Shown one piece after another: positions 55,901-63,665 of a DNA stretch of 64,000 nt. The position numbers and the translations under genes were made by a program. A model generated the notes under the pieces. The model was given only the letters and a program-made list of their open reading frames with translations, did no database searches and was not told the origin of the DNA. This DNA comes from an uncultured SAR86 cluster bacterium (GTDB lineage Bacteria > Pseudomonadota > Gammaproteobacteria > Magnimaribacterales > D2472). The stretch lies in NCBI GenBank assembly GCA_902557965.1, contig CACECK010000002.1:1-64000 (forward strand). Direction: 5' to 3'. Positions within the stretch are counted from its first letter, which is position 1. Each line of letters starts with the position of its first letter.

Positions 55901-56096
55901 TTGCAATGAGTCTAGACGTATCGCCTGGTGATGCACCATCAAGAAATACAGATACTGTTATGAAAGGAAGTTGAACATTTGGTGATGCTGCAACAGGAAT
56001 TTCTTGTCTGGCATATGTACCAGCTATGATCACCATAAAGGCAACCAATAGAGTTGTTTTTGCTTTTTTTATTGCAAAGTCAATTATTTTTATCAT
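52986..56096 (-). CDS. RND family efflux transporter permease
   Basis: 1036-residue inner-membrane pump of the AcrB/HAE1 type, with 12 transmembrane helices and two large periplasmic loops. N-terminal IPVAASPNVQLPFITVSVFLDGASP and RPLENRLKTVTGVE are typical. In helix 4 the usual Asp-Asp pair is Asp398-Gly399 (GMLIDGSIVI), so only one Asp is kept, and in helix 10 the expected Lys is replaced by Asn (GIVVNNNIVLID). The first part of helix 4 and the GIVVNN form are known in other RND branches, so the pump may still be active with a different proton relay. It overlaps its adaptor by 4 bases. Confidence 0.92.
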   Translation of the reverse strand: MIKIIDFAIKKAKTTLLVAFMVIIAGTYARQEIPVAASPNVQLPFITVSVFLDGASPGDTSRLIARPLENRLKTVTGVESIRSTSYLSYARVFLEFEVGFDIDQALVDVKQGVEEIKYQLPLEAEDPQIQEYSEASFPVMNISIVGGSSVRQKVFYARELKEQIEPIEQILEVRMTGAPEEVLEGVIDKAKMESYGVTLSDIYYSVSNNNLIIPGGNQDTGRGSFNIEVPSIIESAKDVYAIPVKVTKDAIVTLGDIATIKRTFKDFTSYARVNGQDAVTLEISLRESANAIDASDAIRERLLSFEKELPKNLKIVVSNDDTIYASLMVKELNGNIIAAVILIMVLVIASMGPRVSMLVGLSIPFCFLMTYLILYSLDMEVNFLVMMGLLLGMGMLIDGSIVITEYADKKIAEGLSRVEGYTLASKRMFYPIIASTGTTLAAFIPMMFWPGFTGQFMKYLPITIFFVLSASLFYSLIVIPVLGSYFGQKESALNNDDGHTSIFVKLTEWYGKYIKRFVNNPIETVTAVVSVLLIIIMSYSISGMGTIYFAIVDPIQANITVKARGNLSALETKEIIEQVEERFLKVEGIKNVYLRSGTNWWQSGADRIGGGFIETLEPSQTKISGFEIMDRLKESTKDLPGISVEVEADEGGPSFDSPIELDVYGDTEEQVNTAVTLIENYMRTGMAGLNNIFSSKAYPSVEWSVEVDKQKAAQLGVSVSDVGALVQMLTNGFKVGEYRPDDAKDEVEIRARFPDSDRTITGVRDLNVVTRQGTVPVSSFVNVVPKENRQTINRKNGKYFQELGAGTLDESEVSKKINELDNWLASTYLGPGITYQFSGMAEETEEVNNFIIVAGITAVFMMLLMLITQFNSFYQSFIILSAVTISFVGVLLGLLITGKSFSTTMTGISIVTLAGIVVNNNIVLIDTFNKLKDESPQIEKSIHIINACKQRLRPIILTSLTTIFGLMPLAMGISVDVISRDIVVGSRVVDWWSNLAVSIVWGLGFSTFITLILTPAVLALPYALRERYKKILPNTN

Positions 56097-56971
56097 ATGG
56101 GGTTAGTAATAACCTCTTGACCATCTTCAACAAAACCTTGGCCTTGAATAATTATTTCTACATTTTCTGCAATCCCTGTTACCCATAATCCTTCTTCAGA
56201 ATCCTCTAAAATTACTATCTCTACAAAATTCGCGAGATTCCCATCAGTTACTATTCTTATACCTAATTTACCCTCATCATTTAAAAGTAAAATTGATGGA
56301 GATATTTTGTGAGCTTTTACACTATCAATCTCAATGCTTATTTCAGCTGTAAGACCGTCTTTTATCAACCCTTCAGGATTATCTATTTGTGATTCGACAC
56401 TAAAAGTTCTTGTATCAGGTGATGCACTTTTTGAAACAAAAGTTAGCTTACCCTCAATTTTTTGCCCAGTTACTAAATCAACAAATACATTTTGATTTAC
56501 ACGAACTTTATTAATATCGTATTCAGGGACGCCAGCGATTAAAGAGATCGGATTTAACTGAATTATAGTTGCACATACTTGTCCTCTTTCAAGAAAATTT
56601 CCTGGTTTTACAATCTGTTCAATGTAGCCAGAAAAAGGAGCCTTAACTTCAGTTCTATTTAGTTCCACAATACCTAAACTACATAAGACAGTATCTTTCT
56701 CAACAAAATTACCTTGTGTTGCGCCTATATTTACGACTTCACCAGAAGTTTTTGCTTTTACGTTAATCCTTTTTTCTGATTTGGTTGTGGCTTTAAGTTT
56801 AATGTAAGGCTGATATTTGGTAGCTTTACTGAGAAGGGTTTGAACACTGAATAATTCATTAGATTCTTTAATTTGTTCTGGTTCATCATTTTTAAAAAAG
56901 CCAGAGACCATCCATAAAAGAATTGGAATTAATATATACAACGATAATCTGATATTTTGTGTTAACTTCAT
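56093..56971 (-). CDS. RND periplasmic adaptor (membrane fusion protein)
   Basis: 292-residue HlyD-type adaptor linking the pump to an outer-membrane channel. The N-terminal helix (11-26) anchors it. It has the lipoyl half-motifs (VKAKTSGEVVNIGATQGNFVEKDTVL and VKAPFSGYIEQIVKPGNFLERGQ) and the following beta-barrel. The helical hairpin between the lipoyl halves is very short, so the protein is shorter than AcrA-like adaptors (about 390). No outer-membrane TolC gene is adjacent. It is directly upstream of the permease. Confidence 0.88.
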   Translation of the reverse strand: MKLTQNIRLSLYILIPILLWMVSGFFKNDEPEQIKESNELFSVQTLLSKATKYQPYIKLKATTKSEKRINVKAKTSGEVVNIGATQGNFVEKDTVLCSLGIVELNRTEVKAPFSGYIEQIVKPGNFLERGQVCATIIQLNPISLIAGVPEYDINKVRVNQNVFVDLVTGQKIEGKLTFVSKSASPDTRTFSVESQIDNPEGLIKDGLTAEISIEIDSVKAHKISPSILLLNDEGKLGIRIVTDGNLANFVEIVILEDSEEGLWVTGIAENVEIIIQGQGFVEDGQEVITNPI

Positions 56972-57015
56972 ATGCTTTAAAATTTATATACCGACATTAA
57001 TTATGTTACTAGTTT

Positions 57016-57597
57016 TTATACTTTGTGCTTTTGTCTTAGCTTTTCAAATAGATCTTTGTTTAGCGGCTTTCTATTTTTAAGATTTGCATTATCTTCAATT
57101 TCAAAAATTTTTCCATTAATCGCTTCAATTTTTAGAGAATTAAAAACTTTTTTAAAGGTATTAAAATTTTCATTTGAATTTTTTTCATTTATTTGATTCC
57201 ATCCAACACTTTTACCAGCATAGTAAACGATAGGGTGAGACCAGCTATAACTTTTTCTTGGTTGATATGATTTTCTTGCTTCGATATAAGCTTCTTCAAC
57301 AGTTGGAAAGCCATCTATTTTATTGATTTCAATACATGCTTTCATTAAATCCGTTAATGTAGGAAGATAAGATTGAGTGGAAATTACATTTTCAACTGCT
57401 TCAAGAATTACATTAGGTGATTGTTCTTTCAAGCTAAGAGCCCAAAGTTTTTTACCTTCTTTTAATTTTTCATCAGTACCAAAAACCTTATAAAATTGAT
57501 AGTGATAGGCAAGCTCAAGTTTCAAAAATAAAGCATCGATTGAGGTTATAAACTCCTCTTTAGTCGAGGTTGATTTCTTTTGCCCAAGTGTTGTCAT
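57016..57597 (-). CDS. Phage-lambda-P-like replication protein (helicase-loader candidate)
   Basis: About 193-residue protein resembling the replication protein P family (helicase loaders). The region IDALFLKLELAYHYQFYKV, then LKEGKKLWALSL, VENVISTQSYLPTLTDLMKAC and SWSHPIVYYAGKSVGW fits that family in order. The chosen start at 57597 (MTTLGQKKST) has GAG nearby and shortens the overlap with the DnaT-like gene to 38 bases; a start at 57660 would add 21 residues and a 101-base overlap. The pair probably cooperates in loading or restarting the replicative helicase; this is inference. Confidence 0.65.
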   Translation of the reverse strand: MTTLGQKKSTSTKEEFITSIDALFLKLELAYHYQFYKVFGTDEKLKEGKKLWALSLKEQSPNVILEAVENVISTQSYLPTLTDLMKACIEINKIDGFPTVEEAYIEARKSYQPRKSYSWSHPIVYYAGKSVGWNQINEKNSNENFNTFKKVFNSLKIEAINGKIFEIEDNANLKNRKPLNKDLFEKLRQKHKV

Positions 57598-58351
57598 TTT
57601 TTCTCGTTTTGAAGTCTTGTTTATACTTTCCTGGTTCAGAATACTTTTTATCTTCTTCATTATTGCCTATATTACTATTCAATATATGACGCCTTTTAAC
57701 ATGATCAATAAATTTTGAATTCCATGTTGTGAACGCCGCGCCTTTATCTTTCCAATAAAGAATGAATTCGCTAAGGTATTTTAACGCAGAGTCTTTTGTT
57801 ATCTCCGATAAATTTAGAATATCAAATACATCATCATCTGGATACCAGTTTTCATCAATCATATGAGGAACACTCTTATTGGAATTTGATTCTTTTGCCC
57901 ACTCACGTCTTATAAAATCAATAAAAGTTGAATTCCAATTATTTTTTTGTTGACCTCTTTCAATCCAATAAATTTTAAATTCTTTTAACTTTAAAGAAAC
58001 AAATTCTTCTGGCATTTTTGTCATTGCAATTACTTCATATGTTTCGTTTGATGGCATCCAGTTATCAGACAATGAATTAGATTCTATATTTTTTGAAGCA
58101 GACCTTACTGAGAAATTTTGTTCTTTATCATCGCCATTTACTTTAATAAATTTATATTTAACTAGTTTGTCTACTGATGACTTTATTGTTTCAGCTGAAA
58201 GATATGTAGCATTTTCTTTTATCGCATTAAAAAGATCATCGTACGAATTATTATTAAGAATATTTTTATTGTATAAATCAAGAATCACTGCGGATTCTAA
58301 TCCAAGAGTTTCAGCAACTTCTTCTGAAAAAGATATTTTTTTATCTCCCAA
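57560..58351 (-). CDS. DnaT-like primosomal protein with two DnaT domains
   Basis: 263-residue protein. Residues about 10-72 look like a winged-helix domain. Two copies of the DnaT single-strand-binding domain follow: 97-151 (NWMPSNETYEVI ... YWIERGQQKNNWNSTFIDFIRREW) and 168-222 (NWYPDDDVFDIL ... YWKDKGAAFTTWNSKFIDHVKRRH). E. coli DnaT has a single such domain. It overlaps the downstream P-like gene, which suggests one functional unit of DNA replication restart. It starts one base before the DAHP synthase stop. Confidence 0.75.
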   Translation of the reverse strand: MGDKKISFSEEVAETLGLESAVILDLYNKNILNNNSYDDLFNAIKENATYLSAETIKSSVDKLVKYKFIKVNGDDKEQNFSVRSASKNIESNSLSDNWMPSNETYEVIAMTKMPEEFVSLKLKEFKIYWIERGQQKNNWNSTFIDFIRREWAKESNSNKSVPHMIDENWYPDDDVFDILNLSEITKDSALKYLSEFILYWKDKGAAFTTWNSKFIDHVKRRHILNSNIGNNEEDKKYSEPGKYKQDFKTRKNDNTWAKEINLD

Positions 58352-59404
58352 CTATTTTTTACCTCTTCTTTTTTCAACTGCTGAATTAAGTTGATCAAGA
58401 CAGTTAAGAGTATCGTCCCAGCCCATGCATGCATCAGTAATGCTTTGACCATATTTGAGCTTGTCAGATATCTTCTGATTTCCTTCGTTGAGATGACTTT
58501 CTATCATAACGCCTTTGATGTTTGAATTACCATTTTGAACTTGCTTAGCAATAGATCCTACAACTGGAATTTGCTCTTTATATTTCTTTTGGCTATTTCC
58601 ATGACTGGCATCTATCATTATTGATTCATTAACTTCAGCTTCTTTTAGGGCTGTTAGCGTGCTTTCAACAGATTCTTCATTATAATTTGGAACTTTTCCA
58701 CCTCGCAAAATAATGTGCGCGTCATTGTTACCTGCAGTTTTTAACATTGCAATGTCTGCTTCTTTAGTAGCCCCAAGAAATACATGTGAATGATTAGCGG
58801 CTTGAATACCATCTATGGCTGCTTTTAAACCACCATTAGTTGCGTTTTTTATCCCAATTGGACATGACAAGCCTGAAGCTAATTCTCTGTGAATCTGACT
58901 TTCAGCTGTTCTAGCACCAATAGCCCCCCATGAAATTACATCAGTAACGTACTGTGGCGAAATTGGATCAAGAAATTCTGTGCCAGCAGGTAATCCAATA
59001 TTTGCTATATCAACTAATAATTTCCTAGCTATTTCAACACCTTTTGCAATATTGAATGTTTCGTTTATATCTGGATCATTAATTAAACCTTTCCATCCAA
59101 CAGTGGTTCGAGGCTTTTCGAAATATACCCTCATTATTAAAAGTAGATTTTGGCTATATTTTTTGCTCTCAATTGCAAGCTTTTCTGCGTACTCAATAGC
59201 ACTTTCTGGATCATGTATAGAACAAGGGCCAACTACAACAAATAGCCTGTCATCTTTATCATGCAAAATTTGACTTACTTCATTTCTTGTTCCATAAACA
59301 AGTTTTGAAATCTCTTCATTAATCGGATATTCATTAACAAGCTCGTAGGGTGCAGGAACTTTTCTACGGTCTATTATTCTTGTATTGTCTGTTGAATAGT
59401 TCAT
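58352..59404 (-). CDS. 3-Deoxy-7-phosphoheptulonate (DAHP) synthase, type I
   Basis: First enzyme of the shikimate pathway. 350 residues, AroF/G/H family. VVGPCSIHD carries the metal Cys, KPRTTVGWKG, PAGTEFLDP, GAIGARTAESQ, SCPIGIKN, MIDASHGNSQKK with the metal His, and GVMIESHLNEG. Which of the AroF, G or H feedback types it is cannot be decided. It is separated from scpA by 172 bases with divergent starts. Confidence 0.96.
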   Translation of the reverse strand: MNYSTDNTRIIDRRKVPAPYELVNEYPINEEISKLVYGTRNEVSQILHDKDDRLFVVVGPCSIHDPESAIEYAEKLAIESKKYSQNLLLIMRVYFEKPRTTVGWKGLINDPDINETFNIAKGVEIARKLLVDIANIGLPAGTEFLDPISPQYVTDVISWGAIGARTAESQIHRELASGLSCPIGIKNATNGGLKAAIDGIQAANHSHVFLGATKEADIAMLKTAGNNDAHIILRGGKVPNYNEESVESTLTALKEAEVNESIMIDASHGNSQKKYKEQIPVVGSIAKQVQNGNSNIKGVMIESHLNEGNQKISDKLKYGQSITDACMGWDDTLNCLDQLNSAVEKRRGKK

Positions 59405-59557
59405 TATTGAAATTATTTTAAAAATGGATATCTATTATTAAATGAAAGCACTTTAAATAGAATGTTTTTATTTAATTTTCTTTATAATTTTATTTTTGAA
59501 TAAATGCTGTATTTTAAAGAAAAACACAACATATTGTATTAAAATATATAGTTACTC

Positions 59558-59571
59558 ACACTATATAGTGT
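59558..59571. promoter_or_regulatory. 14-bp perfect palindrome upstream of scpA
   Basis: ACACTATATAGTGT is a perfect palindrome ending 5 bases before the scpA start in the 172-base divergent gap 59405-59576. It covers the likely 5' untranslated or -10 region (TATATAGT). Candidate operator or 5' hairpin; the rest of the gap is plain AT-rich sequence. Confidence 0.4.
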
Positions 59572-59576
59572 TATAT

Positions 59577-60365
59577 ATGCATAATAATATTGCTCAATTA
59601 GAACTACCCACTTTCATGGGGAAAGAGTTTGACAAGCTACCTGATGATCTATTCATTCCTCCAAATGCGCTGGAAATTTGTTTAGAAACATTTTCAGGAC
59701 CGTTGGATTTGCTCTTATATTTAATAAGAAAAGAAAATATTAATATTCTCGATCTAGATATTTCTAAAATAACTGATCAATATTTAGAATATATCGAGAT
59801 GATGGATTCTTTAAAATTTGAACTAGCTGCAGATTATTTAGTTATGGCAGTTACTTTGGCTGAAATTAAATCTAGATTGATGTTGCCAAAGGATTCATTT
59901 GATGAAGATGATGAAGATCCTAGAGCAGCACTAATAAAAAGATTGCAGGAATATCAGAGGTTCAAGACAGTTTCAGAAAAAATTGCAGTCCTGCCAATGG
60001 TGGATAGAGATATATTTATTGCATCAGCTCAAAAACCAAAAAATAAAGAAGAAAAAAAACCTGACATCAATCTTAATTCGTCAGAATTATTTGAAACAAT
60101 TAAAGAAATTCTTTCTCGACCAAACTACAAAACCAATCATTTAATTGACTTTGAAGAATTATCAACACAAGAAAGAATTCAAATTCTATTGAAATTTTTA
60201 GAGAAACAAAACATAGTAACTTTCTCAAAAACACTCAGAAAAAATGAGGGGAAAAAAGGAGTTGTGGTTACACTTCTTGCTTCACTAGAGCTTGCTAAAG
60301 ATGGCTACTTAGAATTAATACAAAATAAAAGTGATGAGCTTTTTCTTAAATCAAGAGGGATATAG
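59577..60365 (+). CDS. scpA: Segregation and condensation protein ScpA
   Basis: Kleisin subunit of the Smc-ScpAB condensin. 262 residues. The N-terminal Smc-binding part has LETFSGPLDLLLYLIRKENINILDLDISKITDQYLEYIE, and the C-terminal winged helix is near 220-255. The ATG at 59577 is chosen; a more distant ATG at 59496 would add a Cys/Tyr-rich leader not found in ScpA. scpB follows after 2 bases. No smc gene is in the window. Confidence 0.93.
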   Translation: MHNNIAQLELPTFMGKEFDKLPDDLFIPPNALEICLETFSGPLDLLLYLIRKENINILDLDISKITDQYLEYIEMMDSLKFELAADYLVMAVTLAEIKSRLMLPKDSFDEDDEDPRAALIKRLQEYQRFKTVSEKIAVLPMVDRDIFIASAQKPKNKEEKKPDINLNSSELFETIKEILSRPNYKTNHLIDFEELSTQERIQILLKFLEKQNIVTFSKTLRKNEGKKGVVVTLLASLELAKDGYLELIQNKSDELFLKSRGI

Positions 60366-60367
60366 TT

Positions 60368-60925
60368 TTGAATAATAATATTACTAATACAATTGAAGCA
60401 ATTTTATTGGGAGCTGGAAGACCAGTAAGAATCTCTGAGATGAGAGCAATTTTGGAAGCTGATGGCATTAAAATTGAATTATCTGATATTAAAAAATCAT
60501 TAAATCTTATAGAAGAAAGATACAAAGATACATCTCTTGAAATAAATGATGTTGCATCTGGATACAGACTTAAGATAAAGGATGAACATAGCTCTTCGTT
60601 AAGCCATTTGTGGAATGAAAAAGCACCAAGAACTTCAAAGGCTTTGATGGAAACCATCTCAATCATCGCATTTAAACAGCCAGTTACTAGAGGCGATATT
60701 GAAGATATAAGAGGCGTCACTGTAAGCACCAAAACAATTAGAGCCTTGCTTGAAAGAAACTGGATAAAACTATCAGGATATCGAGAAGTTCCTGGAAGAC
60801 CTGCTTTGTATGTAACCACTAAAGATTTTCTTGATGACTTAAATCTTAAAAGTATTTCTGAATTACCAGAATTACCAGAGGCTATTGAAAGTAAAGATAT
60901 CGATTTATTAACTCAAGCAGTTTAA
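60368..60925 (+). CDS. scpB: Segregation and condensation protein ScpB
   Basis: Winged-helix partner of ScpA in the bacterial condensin. 185 residues. IEAILLGAGRPVRISEMRAIL opens the first winged helix, and ALMETISIIAFKQPVTRGDIEDIRGVTVSTKTIRALLERNWIK is the family core of the second. The start is TTG at 60368, two bases after the scpA stop. rluB follows after 3 bases, the standard gammaproteobacterial scpA-scpB-rluB order. Confidence 0.94.
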   Translation: MNNNITNTIEAILLGAGRPVRISEMRAILEADGIKIELSDIKKSLNLIEERYKDTSLEINDVASGYRLKIKDEHSSSLSHLWNEKAPRTSKALMETISIIAFKQPVTRGDIEDIRGVTVSTKTIRALLERNWIKLSGYREVPGRPALYVTTKDFLDDLNLKSISELPELPEAIESKDIDLLTQAV

Positions 60926-60928
60926 TTT

Positions 60929-61666
60929 ATGGCAGAAAGACTGCAAAAATATCTTGCAAAAGCCGGTATTGGATCAAGAAGATTCTGCGAAGATCTCATA
61001 AAGTCAAAAAAAATCAAAGTAAATAATGAAGTTGCATTAATTGGAAAAAAAGTGGGCCCAAGTGATATTGTCCAATACGATGGAAGGACGATCAAATATC
61101 ACACGGAGACTCTAAAAGTATTGTTGCTTAATAAACCAGAAGGAGTTCTCTCCTCATCAAAAAGGGAAAAAAAAATTCCTATAGTCTTTGATTATTTACC
61201 AAAGAATGAAAAGGCAAATAGATGGATATCTATTGGAAGATTGGATATCAATACCTCAGGTCTCATGCTTTTTACTAACGATGGAGATTTTGCAAATTTT
61301 TGCATGCATCCATCTTCTCAAATAGACAGAGAATATTTAGTAAGAGCTAGAGGTATATTCTCGAATGAAAAAAAACAAAAACTCTTAGAAGGAATAAAAA
61401 TTGATGGAGTTCTATTCTCTTTTTCAGATATTGTAGAAGGCCAAAAAAATGGATCTAATCAATGGTTCTCTGTTTGTCTTCACAGTGGCAAAAACAGAGA
61501 AGTAAGAAAATTATTTGAATCAGTAGAAATGGAAGTAAGTAGATTAAAGAGGACTAGATTTGGACCTATCTTTTTACCTTCTACATTAAAAATAGGAACA
61601 TGTGTCGAGCTTGACGAAAATGATATTAATTCAATAAAACAATATGGAACACATCAAAGCATTTGA
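60929..61666 (+). CDS. rluB: 23S rRNA pseudouridine synthase RluB
   Basis: Converts a uridine of 23S rRNA to pseudouridine (U2605 in E. coli). 245 residues. The N-terminal S4 RNA-binding domain (1-60, AERLQKYLAKAGIGSRRFCE) is followed by LNKPEGVLSS and the catalytic Asp in GRLDINTSGLML. GKNREVRKLFESVEMEVSRLKRTRFG is the RsuA/RluB C-terminal motif. The basic disordered C-terminal tail seen in E. coli RluB is missing. Its end overlaps the glycosylase gene by 23 bases. Confidence 0.9.
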   Translation: MAERLQKYLAKAGIGSRRFCEDLIKSKKIKVNNEVALIGKKVGPSDIVQYDGRTIKYHTETLKVLLLNKPEGVLSSSKREKKIPIVFDYLPKNEKANRWISIGRLDINTSGLMLFTNDGDFANFCMHPSSQIDREYLVRARGIFSNEKKQKLLEGIKIDGVLFSFSDIVEGQKNGSNQWFSVCLHSGKNREVRKLFESVEMEVSRLKRTRFGPIFLPSTLKIGTCVELDENDINSIKQYGTHQSI

Positions 61667-62255
61667 AGTTCTGCAAAAAAAATCAAAAAAGCTTGGGTTT
61701 CAAGTTTTAGCTGAGCATATTAAAAACGTTGGACCTCTAAAAATTAAAAAATCTAGGATGGATTTTGTTGCTCATCTTGTAAAAATAATTGTTGGTCAAC
61801 AACTTTCTGTTCAATCTGCCGCTGCGATATGGAAAAGAACAGAATTAATTTTAAAAGAAAATAAATACAAGAATCCAAACAAAAATTTAGATAAAAAGTT
61901 TAAGGGTGCTGGTTTGTCCAGACAAAAAATAGAGTACATCAATGGAATTATTTTTAATAAAAATTTATTGGAGTTATCGAAAAAAAGTTTAAAAAAACTA
62001 TCTTCTGAAGAATATTATGAATTACTCATAAGTATTAAAGGTATTGGTCCATGGTCAATTGAGATGTCTAGGATATTTTATATTGGAGATCCAGATATAT
62101 TTTCAATTCTTGATCTTGGCCTCAAAAATGCTCACCTAAGATTATTTGACTTAAAGACATACAATGAGAGTTTTTATGAAAATTTTAGTCCATTCAGAAG
62201 CTATATGTGTTTATTTTTATGGAGAGTTTTAGAGGATGAAAACGTAACAATATAG
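61644..62255 (+). CDS. DNA-3-methyladenine glycosylase (AlkA-type HhH-GPD)
   Basis: 203-residue base-excision glycosylase that removes alkylated purines. The helix-hairpin-helix is SIKGIGPWSIEMSRIF and the catalytic Asp is in FSILDLGLKNA, which matches AlkA's DLGLR motif. VKIIVGQQLSVQSAAAIWKR is the usual early helix. It lacks the 90-residue N-terminal domain of E. coli AlkA, as in the compact yeast Mag1-like enzymes. It converges on yciK, 2 bases apart. Confidence 0.88.
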   Translation: MEHIKAFEVLQKKSKKLGFQVLAEHIKNVGPLKIKKSRMDFVAHLVKIIVGQQLSVQSAAAIWKRTELILKENKYKNPNKNLDKKFKGAGLSRQKIEYINGIIFNKNLLELSKKSLKKLSSEEYYELLISIKGIGPWSIEMSRIFYIGDPDIFSILDLGLKNAHLRLFDLKTYNESFYENFSPFRSYMCLFLWRVLEDENVTI

Positions 62256-62257
62256 AG

Positions 62258-63010
62258 CTATATGTCGTCTCCATAACTTATGTTTACTTTGTTTGACTTA
62301 TTACTTAAGTCAGAAATCATCCATTTATAGTATGGAATCAACTCATCAACATTCTTTAATTGATTTGGATCTTCAGCAGGAAAAGCCATTGCTCTCATCT
62401 CGGTTCTAGTTGCCATTGGATTGAAGTTAAATACTTTAAAATTTTCAATGTGTTCAAGTTCATCGCTTAAAATTTCAGATAATACTTTAGAACCTCCCTT
62501 AGATACCGAGTATGCTCCCCAATATGCTTTACCCTCAAAGGCAACTCCTGATGAAGTAAAAATTAGACGTGGATTTTTTGTTGGCTTCATAAGGGGCAAA
62601 AGAGATTTAGTTAGAAGAAAAGAGCTTGTAAGATTTACTTTAAGAATTTTCTCCCAGGACTTTAGATCAAAGTCTTCAATATTTGACATTTTCTCAATTG
62701 TCGCAGCGTTATGAATGATGCAATCAAGGCTCTCGTAATCTTGAGATATTATATTAACTATTTCTTGAGTTTTAATTTCATCTAAGCCACTTAAATCACA
62801 TTTAATGATACATGGAGTAGTATTTGTAGTTTCAATGATTTCGTCATAGATACTATCAAGAAGGGCTTCGTTTTTTGACAATAGAATTATATTTGCTCCA
62901 AGCTTGCTTAATTCTTTGGAGACAGCTCTGCCAATTCCTTTTGATGCTCCAGTAATTAGAATGTTTTTAGCCTTGAAAGCACGATCTTCATTATTTGAAT
63001 TTTTATCCAT
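62258..63010 (-). CDS. yciK: YciK-like short-chain oxidoreductase
   Basis: 250-residue SDR of unknown substrate. TGASKGIG is the cofactor loop, HNAATIEKM replaces the canonical NNAG, and the catalytic Ser in TSSGVAF and Tyr-x3-Lys in YSVSK are present. FNFNPMATRTEMRAMAFPAEDP matches YciK. ATG at 63010 is chosen; a TTG at 63022 would overlap mupP by 8 bases. The order ubiG-mupP-yciK is that of pseudomonads, supporting the identity. Confidence 0.87.
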   Translation of the reverse strand: MDKNSNNEDRAFKAKNILITGASKGIGRAVSKELSKLGANIILLSKNEALLDSIYDEIIETTNTTPCIIKCDLSGLDEIKTQEIVNIISQDYESLDCIIHNAATIEKMSNIEDFDLKSWEKILKVNLTSSFLLTKSLLPLMKPTKNPRLIFTSSGVAFEGKAYWGAYSVSKGGSKVLSEILSDELEHIENFKVFNFNPMATRTEMRAMAFPAEDPNQLKNVDELIPYYKWMISDLSNKSNKVNISYGDDI

Positions 63011-63014
63011 AACC

Positions 63015-63665
63015 TTAATCAATAAATCTAATTATTTCTTTTGGAGAATCCACCATCATTTTTGTACTTTTTGTATTTAGGGAATAACCATAACCGCAAC
63101 CTATAACTTTTGTACCAGCTGATTCACCTGCTTGTAGATCATTATTATGATCTCCAAGATATATAGTATTCTGAGGAAGAACGCTTAGCTTATTACAGGC
63201 AAGCAATATGCCCTCTGGATTTGGCTTAGAGATCTTTACATGATCGGGACAAACTAAAATCTTACAACTTTTAAATAATTCAAAATTATTTATAAGAGGT
63301 TCAGCATATGCATTAGGTTTGTTAGTAACTATGCCATAGGGTATGTTATTCATATTAAGGAAATTGATGACATCAGATACTCCTTCAAATGGCTTAGACA
63401 GGTTAGTAAGATTTTCTTTATATACTTCAAGAAATTCCGCTTTCAGTTTATTTAGCATTTGATTATCTTGATCAATTTTAAACGCAAACTTTATGAGTTC
63501 GGCCGATCCTTCTGACACGTATGGACGCAAAGTTTCAATATCTACTTCAGGATACTCATATTTTACTAATATATTATTGATTGATTGATGAAAGTCAGGT
63601 GCAGTATCAATGAGAGTTCCATCAAGATCAAACAATACCAACCCAGTATTAAACTTTTTTTGCAT
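63015..63665 (-). CDS. mupP: MurNAc-6-phosphate phosphatase MupP (HAD family, Gph-like)
   Basis: 216-residue HAD phosphatase. Motif I DLDGT (Asp13, Asp15), motif II in VTNKP, and motifs III/IV in SKPNPEG and GDHNNDLQAG. The phrase CPDHVKISKPNPE and the ubiG-x-yciK location match the Pseudomonas MupP enzyme, which dephosphorylates N-acetylmuramic acid 6-phosphate in anhydro-sugar recycling. Annotation pipelines often call it phosphoglycolate phosphatase (gph). Its start overlaps ubiG by 17 bases. The partner genes amgK/murU are not in the window. Confidence 0.82.
   Translation of the reverse strand: MQKKFNTGLVLFDLDGTLIDTAPDFHQSINNILVKYEYPEVDIETLRPYVSEGSAELIKFAFKIDQDNQMLNKLKAEFLEVYKENLTNLSKPFEGVSDVINFLNMNNIPYGIVTNKPNAYAEPLINNFELFKSCKILVCPDHVKISKPNPEGILLACNKLSVLPQNTIYLGDHNNDLQAGESAGTKVIGCGYGYSLNTKSTKMMVDSPKEIIRFID

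Noticed and set aside
57016-58351. Prophage remnant suggested by the phage-P-like gene.
   Set aside because: No integrase, structural or lysis gene, att repeat or tRNA junction nearby; both flanks are housekeeping genes with tight spacing.
59553-59559. TACTCAC upstream of scpA matches one half of the E. coli SlmA binding site.
   Set aside because: Only the right half matches; the left half of GTGAGTACTCAC is lost, so this is not a credible site.
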